Source of the DNA: Tyto alba
Lineage: Eukaryota > Chordata > Aves > Strigiformes > Tytonidae
Direction of reading: 5' to 3'
DNA length: 64,000 bases
Assembly (NCBI RefSeq): GCF_018691265.1
Contig: NW_024881313.1
Coordinates: 40,355,518 to 40,419,517 of the forward strand
The translations under genes and the position numbers were made by a program. Every line of letters starts with the position of its first letter. Within the stretch, counting starts at the first letter, position 1. Under the pieces are notes generated by a model, which was not told where the DNA came from, did not search any database, and saw only the letters and a list, made by a program, of their open reading frames with translations. Positions 1 through 13,830 of the stretch are shown one piece after another.

Positions 1-3000
1 ATCCCTGTGGTCTATGAAGAGAGACCCACACTTGGGGGTGAACGAGACCTTAGGATAAGGGGAATCATCCTTTTGTGGGGAGCTGGATCCTCTGTCACAA
101 CGGCAGCAGGAGCCTGGGTTAAGGATGTTTCTGACTTGGGCATCTTCATTAAGTGGCTACCACCAGATAAGAAAACCAGGAGATGAACATCGAGCTGCAG
201 CAGGAGAGATCGACAGTGCCACGGTGTCAGCTGGTCCATTCCCCCATGCTTCATCCCCACTCCCTGAAATGAGAACAGGAAAACAGTCAGTAAAGTTAAC
301 TAGTGGACATATTTAAAATAAATTAGAGGAAATGGACCCACATCCTGTGGAATTCACCCTTGCCAAAGTCTGCAAAGTCGAGTCCTGTGGCCAGATTTAG
401 AAAGGGAGCGGAGAATTTAATGGCCAATAACATAGCTAAGCAAAAACGCCAGTGCACGCCCCACAGTCCACAATAGTGAGGCTTATGTTTCTGCTTGAAT
501 AGCTGAAAGCGTCTCTGTGACACGGGGCAGGAATGCATGAGGCATCCCCCTAAATGTCTCAGTTACATTTCCAGACATGCAAATATTATTAGCGCTACAC
601 GTATAGCAACAAGGGCACCCAGAAGACCCAGGGCTGGTCAACACATTCAAGGCTTTAGAGAGGTAAAATCTGTTACCCCTCAACTAAAGCTGCCTAAAGT
701 TAAGGTCTAAATAATCTAAATTTTATCATCAATCCAGCCTACTTTGCAGGAGGTCACAGAGAAGGAAATTAGGAGAAGTTTCTACCCCTGTGTGCTGAAG
801 CGGTGCCTTCGCACAACAAAGAGCCCAAGGGAACAAAAAGTGTGAACATAAACCTCCTGGTTACAGCACTTGTCTGAGAGGAGTTTTGGATGCTGGTCCC
901 TATTTCCAAAAGGATTCTGAGACACCTAAGTGGTAATAACCACTCTGCAAATCTGCTCCCTTTGTGGTCCAAGTGCTGGGGTGTCTGTTGGTTTCTGTCA
1001 TCAGCAAAGGTTCAAATTCAGCTCACAGCAGAGAACTGAACCTGAAAAACATCAGTGGCTTCCGTCCAGCAGCTACAGGAATTGTAAGAGGCAGCAAAAC
1101 CTTACATGAGAAAGACAGCCTGTCCCAGCAAACCTGAGCCTGGGACCTCAGAGACCTGGCCCCTCTTCCAGTGCCTCTCCCAGTTTGTGGACCTGCCACA
1201 TCACCACCTCATCCCTCCATTTCCTCACTCAAGCTTAAAAGTCTGTGCAACACATTTGCAGACGTGAGTTATCTGTCAGTGAGATGGTCAAACCATTTTT
1301 CATGACTTGCACGAGGTCTGAAAGCAGCCTCCCCTTCTCAAGAGGTTCTTCTCATGCAGACAGAATATTTGCACCTTCAAGTGCCACAGCAGCACCTGCC
1401 ACCCACAGCAAAATCCCTATTAAGCAGCATAACAAGGTGGTGTCCACAAGGGATGTTGCTGAAAACAATCACGGGATCTTGATTGCTAAACCCATAGGCG
1501 TGAAAACATCCTATACTCGGTCCTGTCTGGGGCAGCTTCAAAGACTCTAACAATGTTGGAACAAAACTGGTGATAGAAAAATACATTTTTGCCTATCCTT
1601 TGACCCCTTGGTTTCAAATTCAGGCATGGATTTACAGGTATAACAGCAAAAAGAAAGCAAGAAGACAGTTCTCAGCAAATATTCCCATATAACACCAGGC
1701 AGTAGATTTCACACCCCACTGTTAGCAGTATGGTTTTCCCTTCCATTTCTTCTCTCTGAAGCTTCCCACAGGTCTGAGACATGCTTCCTTAACTGCAAGC
1801 ATCTATTATCACCGTGCCACTAGCTAATTGAAATTACATTCTCCAGTTTTTGCTGTGGGAACAGCAAAATTTGTCCTTTCACCTCTTTTGCAACTACCAA
1901 ATCCCAGTTCCAGGAAAGCCAGGCTCTGAAGTTCAGAGCAGGGCCGTGAGGACAGTCAGTGGTGTGAAGCAGGTCCCAGATGGGGAACGATTGCACAGGC
2001 TGGCAGTCTTCAGCCCTCAAAAGTGGTGATTTACAGGAGACATAAAGATGTCTACAAATCACAGCGGTGCATAAAGTGTTTTCTTGTTGTTTCTTTCAGA
2101 ACAAGCTATCTACCCCAGTGCTTCACTATTTTTAGAACAAGAAAACCCCTTTAAGATGGAGTTCTCAGTGGTAGACTTGAAGTCCCTCGTTGCAAGGAAG
2201 GCTGTGACTTCTTATCGTCATGTATGGTGCCGTGATTTTTTTCCGCTTGCCCAAAGTGTGAACGAACTAGAAAGAAACTGAATCTCCATCTATACAGTGG
2301 GGTTCAGAGAAAGCCCAGAAATAACCAGAAATAAAACCAAAGGGGGAGCTCAGTAAAAGCACTGGGCCATATTGCCATGTGATGTAATTTTTAGCTCCAG
2401 CAGAGTTACTGGCATCCCATCCGTCTGCACCGGCTGGGAATTTGACCCTACGCAGAGCCCAGATGTTATCCCTCTTGCCCAAACACCAACACAGGATCAG
2501 GAGATAAAAGCTGGATCACTTGGACTATTTCAGACAGTTTTCCAATGAAACCTTAGTGACTCTGCTTTCAGGATCCAGCCCACACTGGAACAGGGGAAGA
2601 TTACCTAACCATGGAAAATTTTCCCAGTTCCGGAATATAAGATCATATAAAATTATGACATTCAGAATTATGTCTGGTTGTTTAAAATCTGTTCTTTCAA
2701 TGCTGGACCAGAGGCTTCTCGTAAGATCCAGGTACCGCTCATATCTTGCTTAAGGTTTATATGCAGCTTAAATGATCCATGTGTTTCAGACAAGCAGATG
2801 CATTTCTAATATCACTTAAGAACTAATTTGCATGTGCTGGCATGTTCCATGTCAGATATCTGGGCTATTTTTATTAGTTGCATGCTCATGAAAGTGAGAT
2901 CAGGGATTGAAATGTCATCTGCTACTTGATACTGATTACCAAATTTTTGACATATATTTTCCTCTTAAAATATTTCATATGGCTATGAAAAGTTGCAAGA

Positions 3001-6000
3001 AATCATCCACAGTGTTGTTTAATAAACTGAACAGGCTTTGTTATTTTCATTTTTCCTAAGGGCCAAGGGAGTCCTTTCAGCAATTTCTCCATTATTTTTT
3101 CCATGGTTTCCTTCCAAATTGCTGACACTTTGCTGGTATCAAGATGTCCAGACATCTTTTTTCCTACCATGGATCTGCCTGGTGAGGCTCCTTGCTCTGC
3201 CGTGTTGATATGTATATGAACTCAAAAATTCCCCTGAATTTTATAGCTTCCATGGTATCGTAGTGTTGTACCTAATAAATCACGCATCACCTCATCTGGC
3301 ATTTCTGCTTTCTAGAGTGCTTCACAACTCAGAGGACCGAGACTGATGGCTCAGCAAGATCTGAAAAGATGCTGACGGGACCACTCAGAGCCTGAGCCCC
3401 ACAGACAATGTTCCCAAATTGTCCAAACAGGCTCATGGAGAGCAAAGTGTCTGGGGAATCTCCTATCATGACAAAGACGAGATCTGGCAGAAATGTGCCT
3501 CTGGCCTGTCCTTCCCACCGCACAGACCTAGGCTGAGAATACGCAGTTTTTGCATTAACAAGGATCTAAAGAGCTCAGAACTGAAAGGTGAGAGCTGTAG
3601 CTCCCCTGTGGTGTTCAGAGGCAAGGTTTGAATATTGGGCATGGCCAATAAACATTACCATAGCCATAATCCTATCCACAGACCACGTTTTGATGCAGAC
3701 ATTTGGTATGCGGGAGCATTCAACATGTCACTCCAAAGCTGATACCTGCCTCGGTGTCCTGCTCAAAGCCAGAGGTGATCACACAGTGATTCCCTGCCCA
3801 GATGTGAGCCATGCACCCTCTCACCCCCCCTTACCTTCATGGTCCTTCTCATGAGGCAGCTGGGACCCAGAACATGTCAGCTTCCTGGTTGGTCCTCCAG
3901 CTCCGTAGCACCCAAAGCCACTGACCGAAAGGAACAAAGTCTGAGCAAAAGAAGCAAAGGAATCCAAGATGGTCCTGATCTGCAGAGAATCCCAAAGGAA
4001 AAAAAGAAAGTTGGAAAGAAGATAACAATAAAAAAATAATAGTGACAAAAAGCATTCCATTAGCCCCTATGTGGATGTTGTTAAAGTACAGCCAAACCTA
4101 CTGTCATTGAAGATTTGTAGAGCCTTAAATTAAAAGAAAGCTAAAAGGCAAATAAATAATAAGCAGAATATTTAAATGACATATCCAGAGTATTTATTCA
4201 AGCCAAAGGGCTATCCTAGAGTGTTGATGTTAGCCAAGCAACATCAACAGAAAGCTGATAAAGCTTCACATGAAAACAGGCTGCAGGAGAAATTTAAAGA
4301 ACAACCAAGGCATGAAGGCAACCAGCAAAAAAAAGGTGCCAAACACAAAAGGGAAACCAACATATTGGGAGAGAAAAAGAAGAGAAATTTCAGAAAATCA
4401 CCAGAACTGTACTACTTCAGTGAATTTTCTTTAGCAGACCAGGGTGCTCGGCTCTGCTGCAGAGGGCACATAGAAAGTCATCTGAGTGGATTGGTCCTGT
4501 GGTAGTGGCACTGGCTGCAGCTCTGTCTATGTTGGGGAAGAGGCTCTGGGAGGTGACAAAGGCCACACCGTGGCCCACGGTTGAGTTCAAGCAACATCAC
4601 GCAAGCCATGGTGCAAAGGCAGCTCATACTGTCTTATTAGCAGTAGGTCTGCTCTCGCTAGAAGAGTATTGTGGAAGGGCTCAGAGATTGTACCATGAGC
4701 AGCCACCTCCTCAGCTCTACACCAAAATTCCTCTCATGGCCAAGAGCCACTTGCAGAGCTGGGCTGGGCTAGCAGTGATCCTGCAGACAAGCAGTGATGG
4801 CAACCCAAGCCCCCTTACATGGACCATCCTACTGTCAGTCATGTAAACGCAAAGCATCCAACTCAAGACCATCAGTCAGACACTTCTGCTTTACTGCAGT
4901 TGAGTCCTCACCAATGACATTTTCCAAAATTTTCCAAAAGCTGGATCAGAATCAGAAAAGACATTTGAAGCTTACAAGAGTCCTTGTCATCCCGAATGTA
5001 TACAAAAAAACAGAGATCATCTTATTTTTATTCATCTGACAGCAAGTAATTTTTTCCAAACAGATGATTTTTAAGTAGCTGTCACAATCCCAAATTAACT
5101 CACAACACGTGATCTATAAAACTGGGCAGATAAATCATTCAAGAATGCCAGCCATGGTCTCAATGGAAAGAGAAATGAATCCACAATATTTTTTCATCAA
5201 TGACTTTGGAGATCCGGTGAGATGAGGGGTAGCCAAAAAAACCACTGTCCTGACAGCTAAATAAATATATTCTTCCTTTTCCAGTCACCAAAATTCAGAA
5301 GGGGTTTTGTTTTCTTTTGTAACCTTGTTAATTTACCATTAAAAATCACTGCCAATCATGCAAACATCATGCAAAGCCTGAATACTGACTGAATTTGAAA
5401 GGATCTCAAAATTAAAGGCATTTACAATGTGCTGGAATGAAGACCACTTTGCAAAGAGAAAAAAAATCACTCAACAATGACATTTTACTATTTTTATGAG
5501 GATACACATGATGGGAGGTGCGGGAGGTAGTAACGCTGTGGATCATCTACTCCTCAGTCCCTTAATATCAAGGATGAGGGTGACATGGTGATGAGTTGTT
5601 GCAAGGTTTCAGTGCACGTTGTCTCAGAACAGACCCTGAAAGATGCAGATCCAAAGGATCTTCCCAGGATCCCCTCCAAATCCTGATCCAGCTGGCAAAC
5701 TGGGGTTAGGGGCGGTTGCATAGCATCTCCCAGATTGGTTTCCCTGAGCTGTTGAGCGATGGCTATGGAAATCAGAATAGCCAAATTCAGTTCTTACGGT
5801 GTTTGTTCCTGTCTCAGCAGGAGGAAGAGTCGAAATGTTGGAGTTTTCCATTCCTGAAGAGGTCAAAAACCTCTGCTGTGACATCTGATCAGTGCTGTTT
5901 TAAGGGAAAAAAACATAATTATCTGGATCAGCCTGACCTCCTGGTGTATAAAGGACAGGTCTCATACTTCACAAATCCTGGGGGCCGTCTTCTCCCCCAG

Positions 6001-9000
6001 GGATGAGGGAGTTCAGGTTGAGTTGGCTTGGCTTTCTGTCATTGTCATTCCAGTCATGAATTATGGCATCTCAGCCAGAGAAGAGACCGCAGCACATCAT
6101 AGATGACGTAGTCTAGTCAGCGCCCATCCAAGAGAACAGCGGATGAGCCATGGAAGTGACAGCTCCAAGAAGTATCAGTGCAGATTGACCCAAAAATGTA
6201 TCACTTTGCTTCGCAGAGGCGGTTTGGAAAGGGCAAGGGGATTTGGTGAAAACAGTATTTCATCAAAATATGTTTTGATAGAAAATATCCAGTGTTTGTG
6301 TATAATTGGCAATATCCATGCAGACACTTGTCCCAGTGTTGGGATGAAATGCTTGTCACGGCCGGCTGAAGGCCAATTAAAACGGAGGTCCAGAGCTTCA
6401 GTTCTGATGTTCCAAAAATATGGGCCAACGGTCAAAAAAAAGCCCTAGTCACCCTCATTATGCCGCGGTCCTGTAAAAAGCAGACAGAAATTTAATACCA
6501 AGCAGGAACAACTTCTTCTCGTGTGTTTGGCTTTTTGAAGGAGAAAGTCGATCTGGGAAACTAGACTTGTGCAAACAAACCATGCTATCCCCAGAGACCC
6601 CCTTCCTTCTTCTGTCCAACCTTTTTGAGTGATCTGAATCTCCAGGTTGATGTCTAGAAGTTTTCCGGAGATCAAGCTAGACTGGAGAATCAAGTCAGGG
6701 AGGTGGTGGGGTCCCAGCTGCAGCCCTGGAGGAGAGCAAACCCCTGGACAGCAGTGAAGGCAGGTAACATGCAGAGGCAGTGATGTTTCTTGAATCCAGA
6801 CGTCACCACTTTCTGTTCTTTGAACTTCACAGAAGAAGAATAGGGTCGTGAAAGCCTGGTTGAGCCTGGAGAGAGGATGGAGTTCCTCAGGTAAAAGGTA
6901 GATGTCTTCACCTAAGCAGGTTTTTCACCAATTATGAAGTCCCCAGTGCAACTCATCTTACCTAAACTAAGCCCCCAGTTAGGTCAAGTTAATACCTCCT
7001 TAAAGACTCTGTTCCTCTTCTTTGAATATGAAAAAAGGGAGCATGAGGGGAGGCAGAGATTAGCTTCATGGAAACACAAAAAGATAGCTGAACAGATCTC
7101 TACGCTTATGGGACATGCCCACGTATCTCCCCAAGCCACAGCACTTCTCAGGGCCAAATCAGCACCAGCAGCTGACAAAAAATTCACTGCATTATGATTC
7201 AAATCTGGAGCTCATCATCCCAGACAGTCGACCTGTTGAGGGGACAGAGCCCACCTTTTCTTCAATGTAAGCAGTCCAATCCAGCACTATCCTCTGGTTT
7301 ATCTGGTATAGACTAAGTAGTTCTTTCCTTGTTCACCACCCTGAAAGTTTGTCCTTAGGCTTTTATGTTCCAGCAGAGAAAAGAAAAAATTAGATACCTC
7401 TGCAGTAAGGGCACTGCAAAGTAACTTCCTCAATAACTCTGCCAAGACCTATGCAAGAAAAATGTCATCTCCATGGAAGAGACAGGGCTTTGACCCCTGT
7501 GCAGTAAATCTCTTCAGGAAGGAAACTGGTTTGCACTGGGTTGGATGGAAGTTGCCCATTCCTCCCCATCTGGTCTTTCTCTTTGTACAAGTCTGGAGCA
7601 CTAGTCATTTGGATTAATTAGAAGGGAAGGATAGTCCAGGGTGCTAGCCCAGGTCCCAGCTCTGCCAGAGGTTTCCTTGCTGATCTCAGACCAAGCACAT
7701 GTCACCGTGTCTTCACTCAAGAAGGGATGAATCTGATGCAATGAGTCACAGGAGCAAGAATGTCCTTTTTGATAGAGTTTTCTGGGTAAAGAGTCTCATT
7801 CCAGGAGCCATCTCCTACACCAACAAACCCCACAGGTTTTAAGACTGCCTGAAATCCCCTCTGTGAGATCCAAAAGGTCTGTCTTTAGCTATCAATTGTA
7901 ATGAAACCAAAACTATGAGACAGAGCTTTGCTAAGACCAAACAGAGTCAAAGCTGTTATTGGATTAGCCTTTCAGGTCAAAGCACAGAACAGGAAGAAGC
8001 AGAGACAATAAAAAGCTCATCAGCAGCTTGAACACTCAACAGTCATAAACAGCAGAAGCTCAGATGATGGTCATACACATAAACCACTGACTATAGCTAA
8101 GGAGCAGCTTCCCAGTGACTTGTCCAGTGCAGATGAGTATCTGTAGCACCTGAGAAGAAAAGGACTGACCTATCTTCACCATAAATCACCTGTGCATCTC
8201 TGAGCAGGTGAGAAATATTACTGCTAATATCATAGCAGACCCAGGACCAAGTTTCTTGTCTTAAGACCTATGATCTGAAGTAATCAGATGATTTAATAGT
8301 TTAACTGAGTAGTGGTTTCTAACCATCGATCTAAAAGTGTTTTCAATAACCTTTGCATCCACTTACAAACTTTTCAGACTATTAAAATGATGAGCAGTCA
8401 TACTGCATAGCTACAAAAGCTTGTTGAGCTGAGCATCCTATCTTCAGTTGTTACTAATAGCAGAGACCAAATTTAAATTTGACCTAATTAGACATGACTT
8501 TATGCAGGGATCCCATTATCCAGCCAACTTGGAGCAAGCCTAGGGGTCCTCCAGCAAGGGAGAGGTCACAGTGGTGTGACTTAAATTAACATGATCCAAG
8601 CCCAAGAGCTGGGGTGCTGCGGACAGTCGCAGTCGCTCCAGCTATGAAACCACCTGGGAATCTTCCCTGCCTGATTTGAGCAAAAATGCTCTGGATGCTG
8701 AGAAAGGGGCAAAAGTTTTGCTCATCTTCCACCTACTTATGGCAAGGAGAGAGGGGCCACGTGCAACTCCTCTTACATGACCTTCCTGCAGTGAATGCAA
8801 AGGGAAACAATCCTGGCAAGGATATTTGTTGCAAAGGGACCAGCTCACCAGGGCTGCCCTTTCCTGCCTGCCTGCACAAATTGCAGGGCAATAGGAGAGG
8901 GGACAAATTTCAGAGCATTTTCAGCCCAAGCTTTTGGTGCTCTGCTCCACCAGGACCTCGCCTCTTGTCCAAGGCCACCGGTGACACAGGTATCGAGGTG

Positions 9001-9652
9001 GCTGGAGCCCCCGAGCCTTGCAAACAGAGTTTCTCAATCCTGACTCAGAACGAAGGGGAGGAGGGAAGCTGAAGGAAAATAAATAATTTCTGGCTCCTCT
9101 GAATCAAAGCCTGTTACAATCAAAACAGCTCTCCGTCTGCAGCCAGTGCCCTGGGGCCTCGTTCATCAAAAATTATACGTGTACTAGAAGCCACAGGGAA
9201 AGTCTCTTCAACAGAGAAGACCCTCCTGGTGTCAAAGGGATCTAAGGAATGCTTTTAATCCTCTATGTCCATCCCAGGCTCTCCTGGAGCTTGTGTCGAT
9301 AATTTGTCCGGTGTCCAACCTGGAGTGGGTTAATCCTCCAGCTCTTGCTGCAGAGCTTGTAGCAGAATCTGCCCATGGGAACGACAGGCTGCCTGAAGGG
9401 AAAGGAGTATAAGGAAATGAGGATTTGGGGGATAAATTGAAATGGGAAGTGGACAAGAGAGCATTGAAGGAGGCTGGCTGGAGAAACCCTCCGCACAAAT
9501 GCAGGCAAGGAGCCCTGACTTTGGTTTCTCTTAGAGTGGCACAGCACTACCGATTTCAGGGGAATTATTGCTGATTTACAGCAATATAAATGAGATCTGA
9601 AGCAGGTCCTCTGCTTTCAGGAAGCTTATGCACTTAATGTCATCCATCAGCC
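1..9652. other. Unique non-coding DNA, no gene recognised
   Basis: This stretch holds short open frames only, up to about 130 codons, none with a coherent domain, plausible splice boundaries or protein-like composition. No CR1 tail, LTR boundary or long tandem array is visible. Base composition is moderately AT-rich and CpG is sparse, typical of avian intergenic or intronic DNA. A Lys-rich open frame at 4,176-4,505 reflects A-rich sequence rather than a gene. I see nothing else I can support here. Confidence 0.6.
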
Positions 9653-9668
9653 TGTGTGTGTGTGTGTG
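9653..9668. repeat. (TG)n dinucleotide microsatellite
   Basis: Eight TG units run without interruption, followed by an alternating purine-pyrimidine stretch (gcgtgcacatata) to about 9,700. It is short enough to be only mildly polymorphic, and the alternating tract could adopt Z-DNA. Confidence 0.8.
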
Positions 9669-10829
9669 CGTGCACATATAAACAAGCATGTATATACATG
9701 CTCAAGAACATAGCAGTTAAAACAAGAAATAAGAAGCCCCAGCATGAGAGAGTAAAGATGTCTGGGATCACCTCCCCAAAAGATAGTGATGTATGCTGAA
9801 TATATGGACTAGATATTTTCCTCTTTTCAAGAAACAGGCATGCATGCAAGCTCCAGTTTTCTTTAAAGTCATCCAGCAGCTGTCTGCTCAGGGTTGCTTT
9901 TTTCGTACAGGTATTTGTGAGTGACTGTGTAACACGCCTCCTGTAGTAGGGATGTCATTTTGAGTAAAACCTGTGCCTTGGTGCTCCAGGGGATCTCAAG
10001 AGCAAGTCCCTTCCCACCGTGTGCCAGGCTGGCTGGCCCGGGCTGGTGGGGAATCTGCATGGAAAGTCACATCATATGCAGGATGGAGCAATAATTTTTC
10101 TGATGCCAGAGACCCCCAGGTGCAGCCTGATTGCCAGAAATTTCAGGCAAACCTTCATGACATATCAGCTTTGCTAAGAGTTTCAAGAGAAGAGAATACA
10201 TAGACCAGACTCAGCTACTTGGTATTTCCATTTCCCCTTTTTTTCATACCCTTCATTCCTAATAGAAAAACATAATTTCTTTCAGTCTGAATATAGCTAA
10301 GGTCATATCATCTTGTACATATGGAGTTTGATTTGTTTCAATGGATAAGTCAATATTCTGCAGTCTCTTTTTTTTAGCCCTCACATAACCCTACAAAGAG
10401 ATACAAGGTCACTCAGACCCCTAATTGTGGTGGAGGGGAGACTGTAAGCAAATAAATGTGAGACAGTGAGTAGGGAGATGGATCTAGTGATGTCCAGAGG
10501 TGCCCAGTTAGTCTGTAATTTTACATCAGTGTAAAACAAAACCATGAGTGATAACACAGTGTCCAAGAGACAGGCATCGTCTGTGCAGAATCTCTTGGGA
10601 AAGAAGTAAATAAAAAAACATTTTCTGTTGGATTCTCCAGCAACAAGGACATTTAAATAGAGTCAAATGGATGTTAATATTGTGATCTGGAAGCAAAAAT
10701 GCAATAAGAGGAGAAGCTGAGAACAAGCAAGGTGGAAACTGGATACCGAATAGCCTTTAAGTTCGTTACAATAGTCCCCCTTGTCTTGCAGCTGGAGCCT
10801 GGCCAGCGAGGTCATGAACAAGGAACTGC

Positions 10830-10990
10830 TCATTCCCTGTGTGACATATATTATTTCATTATTCTGTTTTATTTAATGTGGCAATAAATTCATGTATCCG
10901 ACGTGAATTGAATGGTCTGGGGTCTTGCTTATTATTACTGCCTGACCACTTCAAATTGCTGGTGCAAAGCGAAGAACCAGCTATAGCCAG
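10830..10990. promoter_or_regulatory. Possible conserved non-coding element
   Basis: A non-repetitive block is dense in AT-rich words (atttaatgtggcaataaatt, then tgaattgaatgg), with GC-balanced flanks and no transposon signature. Such composition is common in vertebrate conserved non-coding elements. The AATAAA inside it could instead be a chance polyadenylation hexamer. This is composition-based inference only. Confidence 0.2.
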
Positions 10991-13574
10991 ATGTCATCTA
11001 GTCAACAGACAGACAGATTCAAAAGATAATCCAGCCCAATGAAGGTATGAAATTCTTACAAGGTGAACCTCTCCATGGGTTACAGGGAAACCCCAAGGCT
11101 GTTCTTGGTTAAAATTATGAGTGGGACTCAAAACAGGACAATTAGTCCTCTGGTCTGCTGCATCACCAGGTTTGCCTCAAGCCTGCCCTGGAGAGTGCAG
11201 ACCATCATGCTTTGCCCAATCCTGCATGCAGATAAAATCTCATCTGAAGATAAGGAAGGAAACTTGACTTTGCAGTCAGTAAAATTCAAAACGTTTTTAG
11301 TCACACTAAGAAGATTTGGGGGAAGTACTGTGGAGGATTCATATTCATTGATGCAACTGTTCAACACTGATTTTTCTGTGGTATCTCAATAGGTACAGGA
11401 TTCTCAAAGTTTGGCATAAGTCATGTTAGAAGAGAGGTGTGAAATATATTCTCTTACAAGCTTCCAAATATTTAGTGCATCTCTATTCACCTATTGTCTG
11501 CAGTATGCATTTTAGTCTGTGCAACATCTATAGTGATCTGCGATGAGAGTTATTCTTCCACACATTGCAAACAGGTCCAAATTTAGATTTCTGTAGGGCA
11601 GACCTCCATGTCTGCACTGTTTTGTGACTCCCTTTATAGTCACTGGAACAAAAGAGACATTCTGCTATGTTATATGTGACTTATTTTAAACACCTGCCTT
11701 AATATGAGACAACGCTCCGTCCACATTGCCTGCAAAGACATCTCAAACAGAATAAAGGAGAATACCTGTACAGGCAACTCTTCACAGATCCTAAATCAGT
11801 TCAGACCTGAAACAAGCTTATCCGGAGGCATCAAAACTGAGTGACCAGACAAAATTTTAGAAGCACCAAGCGGAGAAGTTAACTCACCAATAATTTGATG
11901 GATTGACTCCAGCAACTGAAACCCTCCTGAGTATACTCACAAGTGGTCCTGTTTGTTATAGACAACAACAAATGTCACAGAACTGAAAAAAAACACATCC
12001 TATTTATGCTTGAAAAACAGATGACCAGTGAATAAGCTCAGTTCCTACTGCAGAGCACAGGACTGCTCCATACATCACCTACACACAGAAGTTTGAAACC
12101 AGGACAGCAGAGACGTAAAACATCGTTGCATCCTCTCCCAGATCTCTTGACACTGTTTAGGTCACTTGCAAAACCTGCAGTGTATCCAGAGACATATGTA
12201 GGGCTGAGTTAAAAGATTACATTTTCTATTTGTTGGCAATCACTGACTTAAAACGAGCATTTGATGAAAACTCACTACTTGTACCCAAACTTTTTAGAGT
12301 CAATAAACTGAACCAAGTTAACGAATGGTCTGAGAAAGGAGACAAACCCCATCTACTCAGGTGCCACCTGTCCTCTGGATGTCCTCTGCAAGGACCTCCT
12401 TCCTCACCAGCCATGAAGAGCCCACCAGCTCCTTCACTCTCAGCTCCCTCCTCTACACGGGGATCAGACCTGTCGATGAGCAGCGAAGGATCCCGGCCCA
12501 TGCAGCAAGCCAGGGCGATGAACGGAAAGAGGGTTCCCACCTAACAGACCATAACGAGCCACTGCAGCTCAGTCCAGGAGAGCTGTTGTTGCTCGACAAC
12601 TAAATTCAGTATCTGAGTGCCAATATCACAGGTCGTGTATCTAAATAATGGCAGTACAGCTGCTGATAAGAGACATTCTGCCTGCCTTTCCTGACAAAGC
12701 TGAGCACGGTGAGATAAACAGGAGCAGAAAAATCACTCCCTAGCTTTCTGAATAGCTGGTATTGATGATGGCTAGTTGGTATTGATCATGATCAGGGTGG
12801 GATCCTAGCTAAGACACATGCAGCTGTTCCCAGGAAGCCTGAGAAGTGGCCTCCAGCATTCTCTAGCTCCCTAGGAATTTGCATGTATTACCACCAACCC
12901 CAATAGTGTTGAGCTGCCTTAGCCCCCAGACTGAGCAAGAGCACGAAGATGCAGCACGTGGGAGGACTGCTCTGCCATACGTGCCCAGGTGCCTACGCAT
13001 GTCTTGGCACTACCAAGCTTTCCTATAAATGCTGTGGAGCCAAGTTTTCTCTGAAACACACGGCTTTGGGTGAGTTACTGCTGGGAAGGAGGGAGCAACT
13101 GTTACCAGAGATGGTTAAAAAGCTATGGGTTTGAGCTCTCCTAACTTACAACATCTGTTACATGGACATTGTTGAGGCAGCAGGCAGGGCAGCCTGAGAG
13201 GACCCTGGTTTGATGTGAGCACCTCTGTGGTGAAACCAGCACATCCTACTGGTCCGTGGTATGGGTTTAAGAAGGAATTGAAGGGGGAAATGACCCCAGA
13301 GCATAGACAGTTGGGCCACCTGGGGATTTAATAATACAAACCAAGCAAAAAATCTGGTCCAGAAGTCAGGGTAATGCTCTGAGAGACCCGGGGCTTCTAA
13401 CGCTTGCCTGTTGCACCTTCACGAAAGCTCAGGTCACCTCTCTGTGCTTCAGTTTCATTCCCTGAGTTTACTCCCTTTTTCCTGCTCAGTTTGTACGTCA
13501 CTTTAGCCTGTTGCATTATAGTAACAACAGCCCCCCATCTTGTTCGGAGCCCCCTTCTGCCAGCTGTAGTTCTA

Positions 13575-13660
13575 ATGAGGTATATATATCCTTACAATAA
13601 TATCATATAATGTAATACGTTATTATATATTATACCATTATTCTAAAAATAATAATATAC
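13575..13660. repeat. AT-rich low-complexity tract
   Basis: TATA, AATAAT and TTATTAT words are interleaved without a fixed period over about 85 bases. It is probably a degraded microsatellite. Confidence 0.75.
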
Positions 13661-13689
13661 TGTGCAAGGCATGCAGTGCCGTGCCAAAA

Positions 13690-13830
13690 TGCTGGATTTT
13701 GGGTTTCCCAAAGTATTTTAATGACACACTGAGTCACGCTGATGTTTCAGCTAAAGCAAATTGCACTATTAGTGCACATTGTCGTCTTCTCACTTGCTAA
13801 GTAGAGCTGTCACAATGCTCTGAGTTCAAA
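13690..13830. promoter_or_regulatory. Possible regulatory element with AP-1/MARE-like core
   Basis: A unique block holds TGAGTCA at 13,730-13,736 followed by cgctgatgtttcagc, so an AP-1/MAF-type half site is present. The motif cattagtgcaca-like and AT words (tattttaatgaca) lie nearby. TGAGTCA is the consensus for AP-1 dimers, and MAF and NRF2 proteins bind extended versions. A heptamer of this kind occurs by chance every few kilobases, so confidence is low. Confidence 0.2.

Noticed and set aside
4176..4505. Lysine-rich 109-codon open frame
   Set aside because: Reflects A-rich DNA; no ribosomal-protein or nuclear-protein match that I could recognise and no splice signals.
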